Below, in pieces: positions 47,740-59,065 of a stretch of DNA of 64,000 nucleotides (position 1 is its first letter; each line of letters begins with the position of its first letter). The translations under genes were made by a program, and so were the position numbers. The stretch spans positions 1,059,001 to 1,123,000 of the forward strand of contig OX419758.1 of assembly GCA_948567375.1 (NCBI GenBank), in the 5' to 3' direction. Origin of the DNA: Lunularia cruciata. Lineage: Eukaryota; Streptophyta; Marchantiopsida; Lunulariales; Lunulariaceae. The notes beneath the pieces are model-generated. The model saw nothing but the letters and a program-made list of their open reading frames with translations. It was not told the origin of the DNA and did no database searches.

Positions 47740-49034
47740 GGATTCAAGAGGAAAAGGAAGAGGGGTTAGGAACAAAGTTTTCAACTTGGAAACATGAAAG
47801 ACAGGATGGATACGCATGTGACAAGGCAAGGCAAGTTGCTAAGCAACAGGAGAGACAATGTGGGTGATATCAAAGGGTCCTATCCAATTAGGGGCAAGTT
47901 TACAAACTTGGGTATCAAGTGGGAGAGGGAGGTTACTAGAGGATAACTTGACTTTATCACCAACTTCAAAGGTGAGATCACAACGATGGTGGTCCACATA
48001 TTGTTTTTGGCAATTCTAAGCAACAAGGAGGTGAGACTTGGCTTGTTGGAGAGATTGGGATATAGTGGTCAAGAATGTGGAAGTATGAGGAACTTGAGAG
48101 GGAGGAGGAGCAAGAAGACAATTTGGAACAAGTGGATCTTGGCCAAAATTAAGAAAGAAGGGAGAAAATCCAGTGCTTGCTTGTTTGGAATTGTTGTAGG
48201 CAAATTATGCAGCTATAAGACATTCATCCCAATTGGTATAGTGGACATTGACAAAGGCTCGCAACATATCCTCCAATGTATGATTTGTGCATTTGGTTTG
48301 TCCATCAGTTTGAGGATGATAGACCATGGACAAAGCAAGCTTGATGCCGAGTATCTAGAAGAATGCTTGTCAAAACTTCCCGGTAAATTGAGAATCACGG
48401 TCGGAGATGAGTACACATGGCATCCCATGATGCTTGAAGACATTGTCGAAGTAGATTTGCACTAAGGTTGGAGCATCCACGGTATCACAGGTTGGTGCCA
48501 AGTGGATTTGCTTACTAAGCTTATCCACAAACACCACAATTGCGGTGTGTCATTGTTTTGTCTTTGGCAAGGATGTGATGAGATCCAAGCTCACATGCTC
48601 CCAGAAGCGGATGGAATGGCAAGTGGTTGAAGGAGTCCACTCGGCTTCTGGTTGCTAGCCTTGGTACATTGGCAACTCTCACATGATTGGACAAAGTCTT
48701 GAACATCTCGTGTCATGTTGGGCCACCACCATTGGTGTTGGAGGGTGCCCAAGGTCTTGTCCACTCCCATGTGACCAGCTATTGGTAAATCAAGGGCTTC
48801 TTGAAGGCACACAAGTTGAAGATCACCTTTGGCTGGAACATAGATCTGGTCTACATGGAATAAAAGACCTTCCTTGAAGGAGAAGGTGTTGTACTCCTTG
48901 TTGCATGTTGTCAGACTACCGTGTGCCATTTGGAAGAAGAGATCTTGTTGTAGAGCTGATTGAAACTCATTATGGACCTTAGGGTCAATGGACACCGTTG
49001 TAATTGCCGCCATGATGAGAGGGAGAGCCTTCAA
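47740..49034 (-). pseudogene. E2 integrase
   Basis: The zinc region reads LPIAGHMGVDKTLGTLQHQW, then WWPNMTRDVQDFVQSCESCQ: an HHCC motif with both Cys kept. The core follows in broken frames (48706-48213). The tail reaches HPVFHVSKLK before the chromodomain. It inserts element cDNA. Stops make it non-functional as it stands. Confidence 0.85.
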
Positions 49035-49040
49035 ATCAGG

Positions 49041-49516
49041 TCATTGTGATAGAGCATTGGGGATGATATGGAACCAACCTAGTTTGTGCTCAAGTTTGAT
49101 GTCAAACAATTGGAGTTGCTCTTCCCATCGATGATGCCGACTCTTCATGTGCTCCAAGTGTAAGGTTTGCAACAATGGCTTGTGATCAGTTCGCATGATC
49201 ACTTGTTTCCCCAAGAGATAATGCCTCCATACCTTGGTGGCATATACCATTGCAAGTTGTTCCTGATCTTGAGCAGAGTAATTTCTTTCAGCTGTATTTA
49301 GTCGGCGAGTCCATCTGGAAATTCTTGTTGCAACACAGCTCCAATTGCAAAGTTAGAAGCATCAAAATCAACCACACAAGGTAGTTGAGGATCATATGGT
49401 TGAAGAATGGGTCTTGAAGACACCATATGCTTTAAGTTCTGGAATGCTTCTTCATGCTTGGTGGTCCATTGGAAGCTCGAGTTCTTTCCCAAGAGGTCAA
49501 TCAATGGTGTAGCCAC
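49041..49516 (-). pseudogene. E2 RNase H
   Basis: Reads QWTTKHEEAFQNLKHMVSS, ILQPYDPQLPCVVDFDASNF, AIGAVLQQEFPDG, then KVWRHYLLGKQVIMRTDHKP, LLQTLHLEHMKSRHHRWEEQ. These are the DASxxxxGAVL and TDHKPL motifs. A frame break separates the halves near 49270. Confidence 0.85.
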
Positions 49517-49559
49517 GTGAGCATAATAGCATAATAGTGGATGAATCGTTGGTAAAAAC

Positions 49560-50390
49560 TGGCCAATCCATTGAATGCTTGTACTTCTGTAGCATCCTTT
49601 GGGGTAGGCAAATCAGTTTCTCTTCTTCCATCTTGATCCCCTCTGATGAGATCTTATGACCCAAGAAGGTAACCTCCTTTTGCCAAAAAGCACACTTTGA
49701 CTTCTTGCAATAAAATTTCCACTATCATAGTTGTCTTAGGACTTCTTGCACATGATTCACGTGTTCTGCCTTTGTCCTACTATAGATTAGGATATCATCT
49801 AAGAACACCACCACAGACCGATCCAATAGTCCCTCCAACACCCGATGCATCTGATCCATGAAGACTACTAGAGCATTAGTGAGTCCAAAAGGTAGAACTC
49901 TCCACTTGAAATGTATATACCTTGTGCAAAAGGCAGTCTTTTGCACATCCTCTCCTTCAATAAGAATTTGCCAATAGCCGCTACAAAGATCCAGCTTGGA
50001 AAAGTAGCATGCTCCACTTAGTTGATCAAGCAGGTCATCAATCCGAGGCAAGAGATATGCATTCTTCACGGTTTGCTTATTGAGTCCACGGTAATCAATA
50101 TAGAAATGAAGTCCTCTATCCTTCTTTGGAACAAATAGTATTGGTGCTCCCCAAGGAGAGGTACTATGTCATATGAAATCCTTCTCCAACAAATCTGTAA
50201 ATGTTATTTGCAACTCCTCCAACTCCTTTGGTGAGAGCCGATAGATTGGTCTACTCAATGGAGTACTCTCTAGCAATAACTTGATCTTGAAGGGCATACC
50301 TTGATTGGAGTGTAATTTCTTTGGCAGATCATCCGGAAACACATCTTCAAACTCTTAAATTATCCGATCAACCATTGCTTGATGAGGCTC
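49560..50390 (-). pseudogene. E2 reverse transcriptase
   Basis: Best block 50069-49725: [53 protein letters not shown] and [14 protein letters not shown]. The catalytic box FLDD is intact. Upstream part (HQVEVDE-like start to SPWGAP) is recoverable across frames to about 50390. Confidence 0.88.
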
Positions 50391-50769
50391 TTGGCCCTCC
50401 TCAGATTGTTCTTGTGCAATCAGCTTGACCCACAACGCAAATATAGACTTATCTTCTTCCAAAGCTTGCTTTATGTCCGCTTCATTAACAAACTTCCCTT
50501 CCAGAGACTCATCTCTCTTCCAAGCTTGCTCCATGGTTGCCTTCTTGGCAAACTTCCCATCTTGGGACTCATCTGCCTTCCAGATTCACTCTATGGCTAC
50601 CTTCTCGACAAACTTCCCATCTTGGGACTGACTATTCTTAGGCATCTTACTCAAAGGTGCCAGACAACCTAATTGGAAATATCTACCTTGGTGTTGTACT
50701 TGAATTTGTCATCGGGTCTAATCGAATTAAACCTTATGAAGTTCAAGCCAAGGTAGACCCAAAATGATA

Positions 50770-50970
50770 TCATAGCATAGAGATGCCACTCATACACTTG
50801 AAATACTCCTTCCCAATCTTGAAGGTAACAGGATGTGAGGTGTGGAATGCAGAACCCTTTCTACCATCCGCCATCATCAAACTACTTCCAAACACTGGCT
50901 TGATAAGAATATCCAATTCCTTTGCTACTTGCATAGACATGTAATTCTCTAAACTTCTAGAATCAACCAA
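50770..50970 (-). pseudogene. E2 retropepsin-like protease
   Basis: Starts VDSRSLENYMSMQVAKEL, then MMADGRKGSAFHTSH. Asp-Ser of the DSG active site is present but Gly is replaced by Arg. It lies between gag and RT, as in other gypsy elements. Confidence 0.7.
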
Positions 50971-51119
50971 AATCCTACAACCTCAATTAGATATCATACC
51001 TTGCAAGTGAAGCAAACTTGCATAGGTCAAGCCTTCAATCCCATTGGAACTAATCAAGCTCCCAATAGGCGCTTCAAAATCTCCTACCGAGATTCTTTGT
51101 TTCCCTGATCATTCTGTTC

Positions 51120-51989
51120 CACAAACTCCATTTGGGCAACTTGTCAAGGTCACCCATTCCTAAGTGGACATTTAGCAATGCAATGTCCAACTTGGCAACA
51201 ATAAAAGCAACCTCCATTTTGTCATAATCTTTCTCTATCTATTGTGCCACGTGGTCTTTGTTGGATAGCATCAATCTCCATTGGTACCAATTCTTCCACT
51301 CGTGCGTAGTGTACTGGTAGGCGTTGTGTAGGTTGAGGTCAAGACCAAGTTGTTGCAACCAAGGAATCAAAACGCTCAGCCAATTGCATAGCTTCTTCTA
51401 TGTTTTGTAGCTCCCGCATGGTCACCTCCAATTTGGTTCATGACTTCAATCCTTGCACAAATCAATCCAGTAATTCACCTTCTTGGATATCTAGAATTTG
51501 CATGATGATGTTTTGAACTTGTGTGATGTAGCTTCTCACTAAGCCAATCTGCCTCAACTCTGCCAATTTATCTCGTGCGGCTTGGGTGTCATTTATAGTT
51601 TGAAACTGACCAAGTATTGCATCTTTGAATTTTGCCCATGTCAAAATTGGTGTAACAATTTGTCATTCAGCTCTTTCTACTTGGAATTGCCACCAAAGTT
51701 TTGTCACGCCATCCAATTGGCTAGAAGCCAAGAGAATTTGTTTCCGCTTGCCTTGACGATTGGTGGCTTCAAAGTAACATTTGCAATTAAACACAAAATT
51801 CTCCATTGTCCCTGGAAGATTCTTGCCTTCAAACACCTTGGGTTTTGGAAATCAAATGCGATCTTCTCCATCTTGAATTGGCGCTCTGTCTATCTATTCT
51901 CGTTGTTGCTGGTCTTATTCATCCAACCATTGAGTAAGATGCTTGATTTGTTGTTGTATTGCAAGGATAACATCTGGTATTGCCGCCAT
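51120..51989 (-). pseudogene. E2 gag with CCHC zinc knuckle
   Basis: Start MAAIPDVILAIQQQIKHL at 51989. Later KVFEGKNLPGTMENFVF, TWAKFKDAILGQFQTINDTQ, KLAELRQIGLVRSYITQVQN, and a CX2CX4HX4C knuckle CFYCCQVGHCIAKC at 51168-51209. This is the capsid and nucleocapsid part. Scattered stops are present (for example after TQWLDE). Confidence 0.82.
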
Positions 51990-52247
51990 CACTACTACTC
52001 TATTCCACTACCCTCAATTTATCTAGTTGATTAACACATAGATACAACACATCTACCGTTCTCCATAAGTTACAACTGGAAGTATCAAGGGTTTCTCTGA
52101 CACGGTGATCATATGTAGAAAATCCTGCCCAAAGTGCAAGGTGATGAATTGTGTGAAATGATGCTTTGGTAATATCTGGACATGAAAGTCCCAATGGTTT
52201 GGCAGAAGTGGATTTGGTGGTCCATAAATTCCATCCATCCCATTCCT

Positions 52248-52259
52248 GCTCTGATACCA
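52248..52259 (-). other. E2 primer-binding site for initiator Met-tRNA
   Basis: The minus strand reads TGGTATCAGAGC one base after the 5' LTR end, an exact match to the plant initiator tRNA 3' end complement. Confidence 0.88.
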
Positions 52260-52364
52260 ATGTAAAAGACCAAAGCCGAGGAGAGAAATAGGAGAATAGA
52301 AACTCATATTGGGACACTTGAATGAGGGAAAACTCCGACTGCCTAGCATGAGCTTTGGCTTTGG

Positions 52365-52372
52365 TATTTATA
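52365..52372 (-). promoter_or_regulatory. TATA box of E2 5' LTR
   Basis: TATAAATA on the minus strand, kept in E2 3' LTR (47176) and E1 LTR (38180). Transcription would begin about 30 bp further on the minus strand, leaving the heat-shock elements upstream. Confidence 0.7.
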
Positions 52373-52511
52373 GGTAGCATACAAGACCCTTGAAGCTTTT
52401 CAAGAAGCTTCCTTGAACCTCTTTCTTGGAGTGCAAGCCAAGTTAACCAAGAAGCTTCTCAAGAAGCTTCCTTCTAGAAGCCGCCTACTTGGCATGCAAG
52501 CTAAGCTAGTT

Positions 52512-52526
52512 AGAAGCTTCTAGAAG
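52512..52526. promoter_or_regulatory. Heat-shock element, three perfect units (E2 5' LTR)
   Basis: AGAAG CTTCT AGAAG. The fourth unit seen in the 3' LTR has decayed to CTACC here. Confidence 0.7.
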
Positions 52527-52585
52527 CTACCTGCTTAGGGTGCAAGTTAACTAGTTGGGAAGCTTCCCAAGAAGCTTCTTAGATG

Positions 52586-52600
52586 CTTCTAGAATATTCT
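52586..52600. promoter_or_regulatory. Heat-shock element, three perfect units (E2 5' LTR)
   Basis: CTTCT AGAAT ATTCT, identical to 47411-47425, about 215 bp upstream of the TATA box in the minus direction. Confidence 0.7.
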
Positions 52601-53530
52601 AGGCTATTTTGTCTTATTCTTTACTTTCTAAGCTTGACTAACTTTGCCGCTAAACTCCATATTGTTACATTTGGCAATGGTGAACCTAGTTGGATAGCCT
52701 AGAGCCACATTTCCCACACTCATGAGTTTCCCAGGCTCTCATGTTTTTTGAGAAGGAGGATCTAGACTTGTTTGTGACTCATAGTAACAACAGTTGGTGG
52801 AGCCCAACATTGATGAGAGAGACCGGGCGATGGATTTTCAAACCAATATTACTATTGTTCCAATAGTGTCAGAGGCATCCAAGCGTCAGATGTTAGGTCA
52901 GGCTATGGACCTGAATTGTTTGACCTGGATTGTGAGCCTTGGCTTGGCAGAGCAACGTAGGATGCACTTGATAGGCATCACCACTTGGACACTTGTGAGC
53001 CTTGTGCCTATCAAGACAATTCAAGCACATGCTGGGGGTGATAGACTGAGTGGGCATGGTATTCTTGGGACAAAGCCAGTAGCTACTAGCAAGAGTGGTC
53101 TACTTGGAGTCCATCTAGGTGAGCATGGGCTACTTGGATTACACCCTTGGTCCACTTGGGATGCAACTAGAGGACGTGTGGAGCTTGCAGCTAGAGTGGA
53201 GGGATTTTTCACATCGAGGTTGGGGTCTCTAGTGGTTGGGGGCATGACATTATTGCTCCCAAGGGCCCACTATAGTAGCAAGTCAGTACGTCTTCCACTC
53301 CTACAATAGTTATAGAGGATACAAGGGAGCCAGATCTTGGACCCAAGCTTACTGGAGAGGAAAGATGGAGGGTTTGGAGGTTCTTGAGGAGCCACACGAG
53401 TTGTTTTGCCTTCAGTATGAAGGATTCGGGTGCTCTAAAGGGACTTGGTACACGGATTGAGCTGACTAGCAATACACCAGTTTTTTGACATCCTTATCAA
53501 TAAAGTGAGATGGAGAGGACATTGATTTAG

Positions 53531-54740
53531 AGCCGGAGTAGTGACTTTTTTGAGGCTGGTTTGGTAGAGATTTCACATGGAGAGTATGCATCAACAATGC
53601 CAGCCAAGAAGGATATGCATGGCAACTACACAAATAGGCAGATGTGTGGAGATTACCGTCCTATCAACCAACAAACTAGGGCTGATTGGTATGCCATGCC
53701 TACACCAAAGGAGATTTTTGATGCAATTGGGCATGCAAAGATCTTCAATAGTTTGGATCTTTGAGCTGGATATCATCAATTGCCAATCAGGGAGGAAGAT
53801 AAGGTTAAGACAACATTCTGGGCTATTGATCCTCACGGCAAGGATGTGTTATATCAATGGAGGTTCTTACCATTTGGGTTGAAGGATGCTCTTGTTGAGT
53901 TCCAGAGGGTCATGGATAGGATCCTAGCTGGATTGGATTTTGCTTGGTGCTATATTGATGACATTTTGGTCTATAGCACTATTGTGGAGGAGCATGAGAG
54001 ACATTTGTTGGAGGTGTTTGAGAGGTTGAGATCTCATGGACTCAAATTACATCCTAGGAAGTGTAGGTTCTTCCACAAGCAGGTTGAGTATTTGGGTCAC
54101 ACTATCTACCCTGGAGGACTTGGTGTTCAATAGACCAAGGTGGAGGCTAATGCATGTATTCCTTGGCCTATGGATGTGAGTAGAGTGTGAGCATTCCTTA
54201 GGTTGGTGAACTTTTATTGCTGCTATGTTAGAGGATTTAGTGCCATTGCCAAGGCCTCTACAAAGCTGACCAAGCTTACATAGAAGTGGTGTTGTGGAGA
54301 TGAAGAGGAGAGAGCTTTTGTAGAGCTCAAGGAGAGGTTGCTATCTGCTCCTATTTTGGGTGGACCAATCAGAGGATGACCATTTCAGGTTCATACTGAT
54401 TGGAGTATGTTGGGGCTTGGAGCAGTGCTCACCCAAGATGATGATGAGGGGAAGGAGTTTGTGGTGGCCTATGCTAGTCGCTCCAAAAATTCAGCGGAGG
54501 CAAAGTATAATTCATATGAGGGAGAGTGCTTGGCACTAGTTTGGCAATAGCACATTTCCAATGTTACCTATTTGGTAATCCCTTCACTCTCATCACTGAT
54601 CATGAGCCATTGAAGTGGTTAATGGAGTCTGACAAGCTTTCAAGGAAGCTTCCACGATGGACTCTGATTGTTCATAGACCTGGAGTGGTAAACCATGATG
54701 TAGATGGGTTGAGTAGAAACTCATGTCCCAACCAGTAGGA
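53531..54740 (+). pseudogene. G reverse transcriptase and RNase H
   Basis: RT: DFFEAGLVEISHGEYAS, QMCGDYRPINQQT, YAMPTPKEIFDAIG, FLPFGLKDALVEFQRVMDRI, WCYIDDILVYS (catalytic YIDD intact) and YLGHTIYPGGLGVQ. RNase [36 protein letters not shown] and LITDHEPLKWLMESDKLS, ending VVNHDVDGLSRN. Stops occur after FNSLDL, after LGVQ and elsewhere. Confidence 0.88.
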
Positions 54741-55104
54741 TCAGACCGGAGCACGTTAGCATGGTGAGATAGATGAGGAGATGGTGCTAGGTTGGCATGC
54801 ATCCGCCTTTTTGTGTATATTTTCAGAGGCTTTGGTGGTATCTCTCTCAACGCATACAAGAGGAGTTATTGAGGTCATAGATCCAAAGAGTGAAGATATT
54901 GGTATGGTTCAGTGAGACATTCATGATGATGTCTTAGTGATGGACTATCTTCACAATGGTGTTGTGGGTGGCACAATTGGGGCCAAGGAGAAAGACCGTG
55001 TCCTTCAACGAGCCAGACAATTCAAATTGGAAGGCAGACACCTTTTGTGTGTATGCGTGGATGGTAGAGTGTGAGTAGTACCCCTTCCATCTTAGAGTCC
55101 ATAG

Positions 55105-55911
55105 TTGGTCCGTCATGCTCATGAGGAGCTAGGACATTTTGGAGTAAAGCATCATATAGCTTACTCTAGAGTCATTATTGGTGGTGCGGTATGCAGACCA
55201 AGGTATAGCAGTTTGTTGCCAGATGTGTGGTTTGTGACCAAGTTAAAGCATCATTCAATGCTCCTATGCCACAATTACACCCATTACCTATCATGGGATT
55301 GGGTTACCGTTGGAGCTTGGACTTCACTGGACCTTTACCGCTGATTGTAAGACATCATTGGTATGTTTTGGTGATGGTGGAGCATTTCTCCAAGTGGATT
55401 GAGTTGGTGGCACTTCTTGACAAGCCTAATGAAGGGACAACTTACTTGTTCATGGATTGAGTTTTTAGTCATTTTGGTGCACCAGCTGAGGTTTTGACTG
55501 ATTAGGATACAGAGTTCTTGGGAGAGTTTTAGGTCTTGTGTGACAAGGCTTTGATTGATCATTGTACTACATCCCGAGATGGCAGATGGCTTAGTAGAGA
55601 GAGTGGTTCAGACTGTGAAGAGAGGATTGCAAAAGTATGGTTTGCAAAGAGGCCACTTGGGAGATTGGGATCTCCAGTTACCTTGGTTGGCCATAGGCTA
55701 TTGGTTCAGCCGGCAAGCCTCCTTAGCATCCTTCTCTCTATACTTTCTACTCTATGGACAAGATCCAGATTTACCTGTACTCATTTGTCGAGATGCTATT
55801 GTAGTTTTGGACTTGGATAACCCCAATGTATGGATGAGTGCATGTTCTCAACGGGTAAAGATCTTTTGGGGAGTGATGCTGATGGATTTTGAGAACTCAA
55901 CAATTGCTTAG
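55105..55911 (+). pseudogene. G integrase
   Basis: Zinc start: HAHEELGHFGVKHHIAYSRV. Core: WSLDFTGPLPLIVRHHWYVL, EHFSKWIELVALLDKP, VFSHFGAPAEVLTD then a stop, and ADGLVERVVQTVKRGLQKYG. This is the D,D35E layout with two core frames broken near 55550. Confidence 0.8.
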
Positions 55912-56512
55912 CATAAAGATACTTTATGTTATGCTACCATTTGAGGAGGAAGTTATAGACCTTCAATCCATCCATTTCATCTAGGAGACTATGTAATCTA
56001 CAATAGACATCACCAACAACACTTGATGTTTTGATAGGCCGCACTATCTTGAGAGTGCATGAGGTTTTGCCATTTGGAGTCCTTGTGTTAGAAGGATGTG
56101 ATGGTGTTGTTTGGAAGGACCATGTGTGCAATTGTGCACCATGCCACCTCCCAAACATTGATGGTACTATGGACCAAGCTTGGCACTTGTACGTTTAGGC
56201 TTGAGGTGTATGTTATGTGGCTCTTCTGGTGGAGCTATAACTATGTTTGTGTGTGATAGATGTTTGAGAGGATGGCATATGGCATGTATGACTCCTCCCC
56301 TCATGGTGGTTCCTCAGGGATGATGGTTATGTCCTAGATGTACTTGACCTATAGCTAGTTCATTCTTTATATGGTATAGATTGTAGACAAGTGACTAATA
56401 GGGCTCTATAACACCCGGCCTCTTGATCTTTGCCCATCATAGGGTATACCATATACTTGGAGTATATGGGTATCTAGAGTTAGAGGGACATAACCGCCAG
56501 CTAGGGGGTGAT

Positions 56513-57059
56513 TGTGGCACTTTAAAGTCTATGTATGACTTATATGTGAGTTGTGCTTCTATAGTGTATGATGTTGACAATGATGTATGTTGTGTAGTGA
56601 TGTATATATGCACAATAGCTATCATGCTATTTGTAGTGTTGCATCTAGATTGCTTGGACACTAGAGTTCTAGTGATAATAGTTAGAGTTAATTCAATAGT
56701 TTCTCAAAGACTACTTTCCAATGGTCAGATTTTGTGTTTAAAGTACTAACTTCATGGTGGGCCCACCGTCACTTTGCACCATTTGCACCATCCAATGTGC
56801 TGTCAACAGGACCGTTAGAGTTTCAGACCTAGCTCAAGTCCAGGGGTATACTTTCAAAGTGCAGCTCTAGAGAGCTCACTTCTCTGATGTTGAGCTTTCG
56901 AGTTCCTGGCTATGGTGGACAGAGCCTGGTGACTATCACCTAGATTCTCCTAGCTAGAGTGGGTGTGGCTTGACTGTAATTAGTGCTCAGTTGTTGGCAG
57001 TTTATAGAGTGACGGATCAAGTATTGATCTGAGTTGAGTGGATTCAAGAGTTGTAAACA
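56513..57059 (+). repeat. G 3' LTR (probable)
   Basis: Starts TGTGGCACTTTAAAG after a G-rich tract and may end GTTGTAAACA. Its first 110 bp recur at 57070 and at window start. The right end is inferred from a TG...CA rule only. Confidence 0.5.
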
Positions 57060-57069
57060 ATATGATTAT

Positions 57070-57180
57070 TGTGGCACTTTAGAGTCTATGTATGACTTAT
57101 GTGTGAGTTGTGCTTCTATAGTGTATGATGTTGACAACAATGTATGTTGTGTAGCAATGTATATACGCATGACATATGCA
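57070..57180 (+). repeat. Second copy of the G LTR start
   Basis: TGTGGCACTTTAGAGTCTATG begins 557 bp after the first copy, same strand. Similarity ends near gtatatacgcat, as it does in the copy at 1-110. Confidence 0.75.
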
Positions 57181-57958
57181 ATCCACCTTTGGTAAATTTA
57201 TGGATGATTGTTGGGAATTTGTGGTACCCACATTTTTCATTTTGGACGAGTTTTGAAGAAGAAGTGCCTTGTTGAAACCAAATTGAAACCAAATGGAGAA
57301 GACATGAGAGGAAATTTGTATTCTGATCAAGCCCGAAGAAGTCTACTTTGTGTCAAATGAAGACGGACTCAGCCAAGATTGAAAGAGGGCAGACCCGAAG
57401 GAGGAATGGAAGTTATAGGTCGAGATTCTTGCGGGGGCTATATCTCAATTTTCACAAGTCCAAATCAAGCGTGCTATATCTCGTTGGAAACGTCTTGTTT
57501 AGGGCTTTCCGCTGCCACCAAAATCGCAAAGTTGGGATGTCTGTAGAAGAAGTTACAAGTATTTAAAGTTTTGGGAGTAATTGTACAAAGTAGTTTAGCG
57601 TCTTTGGGTTGGGTCTTTGGACTTTGGACTTCGGACTTTGGGTTTATACAACTTTGGGTTAGAAGCTTCTTTGCCTCAAGACGAAGATGACTGTATCTGA
57701 GATAGTCGGACCTCGGAGTGCAATGAAGATGAATTTAGGAATCTTGCCTGAGGCATTAGAGAGAGTTAGGATAGAGAAAGAATAGATAGTTAGTATACCC
57801 ATGACTTCAATTTCAGTTCCGATTGAAGATGGAATAGGAATTGAAGGAGAAGTAACAACTGGGAATAAACCCGATGTGCAAGATTAGATTGTAAGTGTCT
57901 TCGGGTCAATAACGTGAGTGATTAGGGGAAAGTGGGTTACAAATTGAAGGCGTAGATA

Positions 57959-58273
57959 GTGTACCCATGCTTTCAATTACAATTTGATGAGGATATAGTA
58001 GAATTAGCAAAGGAATTGATTGTAATTAGACCCAATGTTACAAAAGTAAGAATTCAAGTGTCATCGAACTTGATAATTGACACATTAGAGAAGAGTGGGT
58101 CAGGAGATAAAGAGTTAGATAAGTCACTCTTTAGTGCAATTGTAGTTCCTAGTGTAGAAGTAGTAGAATTAGTGCAGGAATTGGTAGAATTAGCTATACC
58201 CGAAGAAGGAGAAGTGATAGGAAGATCATTGGGTTTAGAAGCCGATGATGAGGTAGACATCGGATCGGGATAA
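57959..58273 (+). pseudogene. T-family ORF C-terminal remnant in copy C
   Basis: Reads VTKVRIQVSSNLIIDTLEKS, then IVVPSVEVVELVQELVEL, IPEEGEVIGRSLGLEADDEV, DIGSG. It matches copy B (TKVEMQVSLDQLLETLEKSR ... EADIGSD). Only the last 100 residues remain. Confidence 0.7.
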
Positions 58274-58384
58274 GTGTCAATTTTGAGATAGGAAGAGGCA
58301 GATATGAAGAGATAGATAGATCTACAGGTAGGAAGAGATGTTAGGAAGCGGTGCATAGGTAGGAAGAATTGTCGTTTGCTTCAA

Positions 58385-58392
58385 TATTTAAG
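58385..58392 (+). promoter_or_regulatory. TATA-like box in T copy C
   Basis: TATTTAAG in the same position as TATTTAAA of copy B, after the ORF and about 680 bp before the element end. Confidence 0.5.
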
Positions 58393-59065
58393 GGGAGCAT
58401 TCACAAACTTATGTTATTCAGCATTCATATTTCTGAAGATAGATAAAGCAAAGTGTTGTTCTTAGTACTTGTCGCTTAAGCTTAATTCCGATTGTCAATT
58501 TTGTGTTTGTGTTTGTGAGTGTGTGGAGAATTCCGAAGAGCAAGTCAGTGTGTTTGTGGATGTTGGAATTTGCAGCCTTGATCTTCATTATGTGTGTTTG
58601 ATCCTGAGTGAAGTGCATCGGAGCAATGCCTTGGCACATTTTAGAGGAATTGTAGTGTTGGTAGTATTCTGCATTTGTGAGTGCAGCACGAAGTTGATGT
58701 GAAGCAATTTTGATTGAGGAAGTTGTGCCTTCAATGGAGGGGTGGAATGTAATTCTGAGGCAAAATCATGCTTCGCAGTGAAGTGCCGTCTTTGGGAGAA
58801 TCTGAATCATCACAATAAAGAGTTGTTTGGACAGAATTTGCTATGTTATGATTATGTGTGTGTGTATTCGTGACAAGTTGTCAAGATTGTGAGCTTGTTA
58901 CTCTCTTCTGGGTGTAGTTTCTACCTAAGAGATTAAAGAAGAAACCAAGAAGAACTATGATTGTGACTTTTGACTTTGTATTTGACCAATTCTGGATAGT
59001 ATCTCTGCGGGAACAAACTTTACTTACCCAATTACCGCAAAAGTGATATTTGCCGGGTTATCACA

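Larger units (their letters stand above)
47084..52669 (-). mobile_element. E2: nearly complete chromodomain-bearing Ty3/gypsy element (chromovirus)
   Basis: About 5.6 kb. Order on the minus strand: 5' LTR (52669-52261), PBS, gag with zinc knuckle, PR, RT, RNase H, integrase with chromodomain, 3' LTR (47494-47084). The gag-pol order with RT before integrase defines Ty3/gypsy; the chromodomain defines a chromovirus. Both LTRs are recognisable throughout, but the coding frames have stops and the 3' LTR lacks its outer 12 bp. No target-site duplication was found. Confidence 0.92.
52261..52669 (-). repeat. E2 5' LTR
   Basis: On the minus strand it starts TGTAACAATATGGAG and ends GGTCTTTTACA. Contains heat-shock elements (52586-52600, 52512-52526), several aagcttct...agaagctt palindromes and a TATA box. 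Confidence 0.9.
52680..57059 (+). mobile_element. G: Ty3/gypsy element of a different lineage (plus strand)
   Basis: Begins just right of E2. RT (53531-54133), RNase H (54134-54740) and integrase (55105-55911) are followed by a polypurine-like ctagggggtgat and an LTR start at 56513. No 5' LTR was found. The polymerase style ([45 protein letters not shown]) differs from E1-E3. It contains many stops. Confidence 0.85.
57220..59065 (+). mobile_element. T-family copy C, complete, with target-site duplication GAATT
   Basis: Starts TGTGGTACCCACATTTTTC and ends GCCGGGTTATCACA. It is flanked by gaatt (57215-57219) and gaatt (59066-59070). 1846 bp. It has the leader, the C-terminal end of the T ORF, the TATA-like box (58385) and tail of copy B; the middle of the ORF is missing. 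TG...CA ends with a 5-bp duplication fit a solo LTR or a short LTR-type element. Confidence 0.88.
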
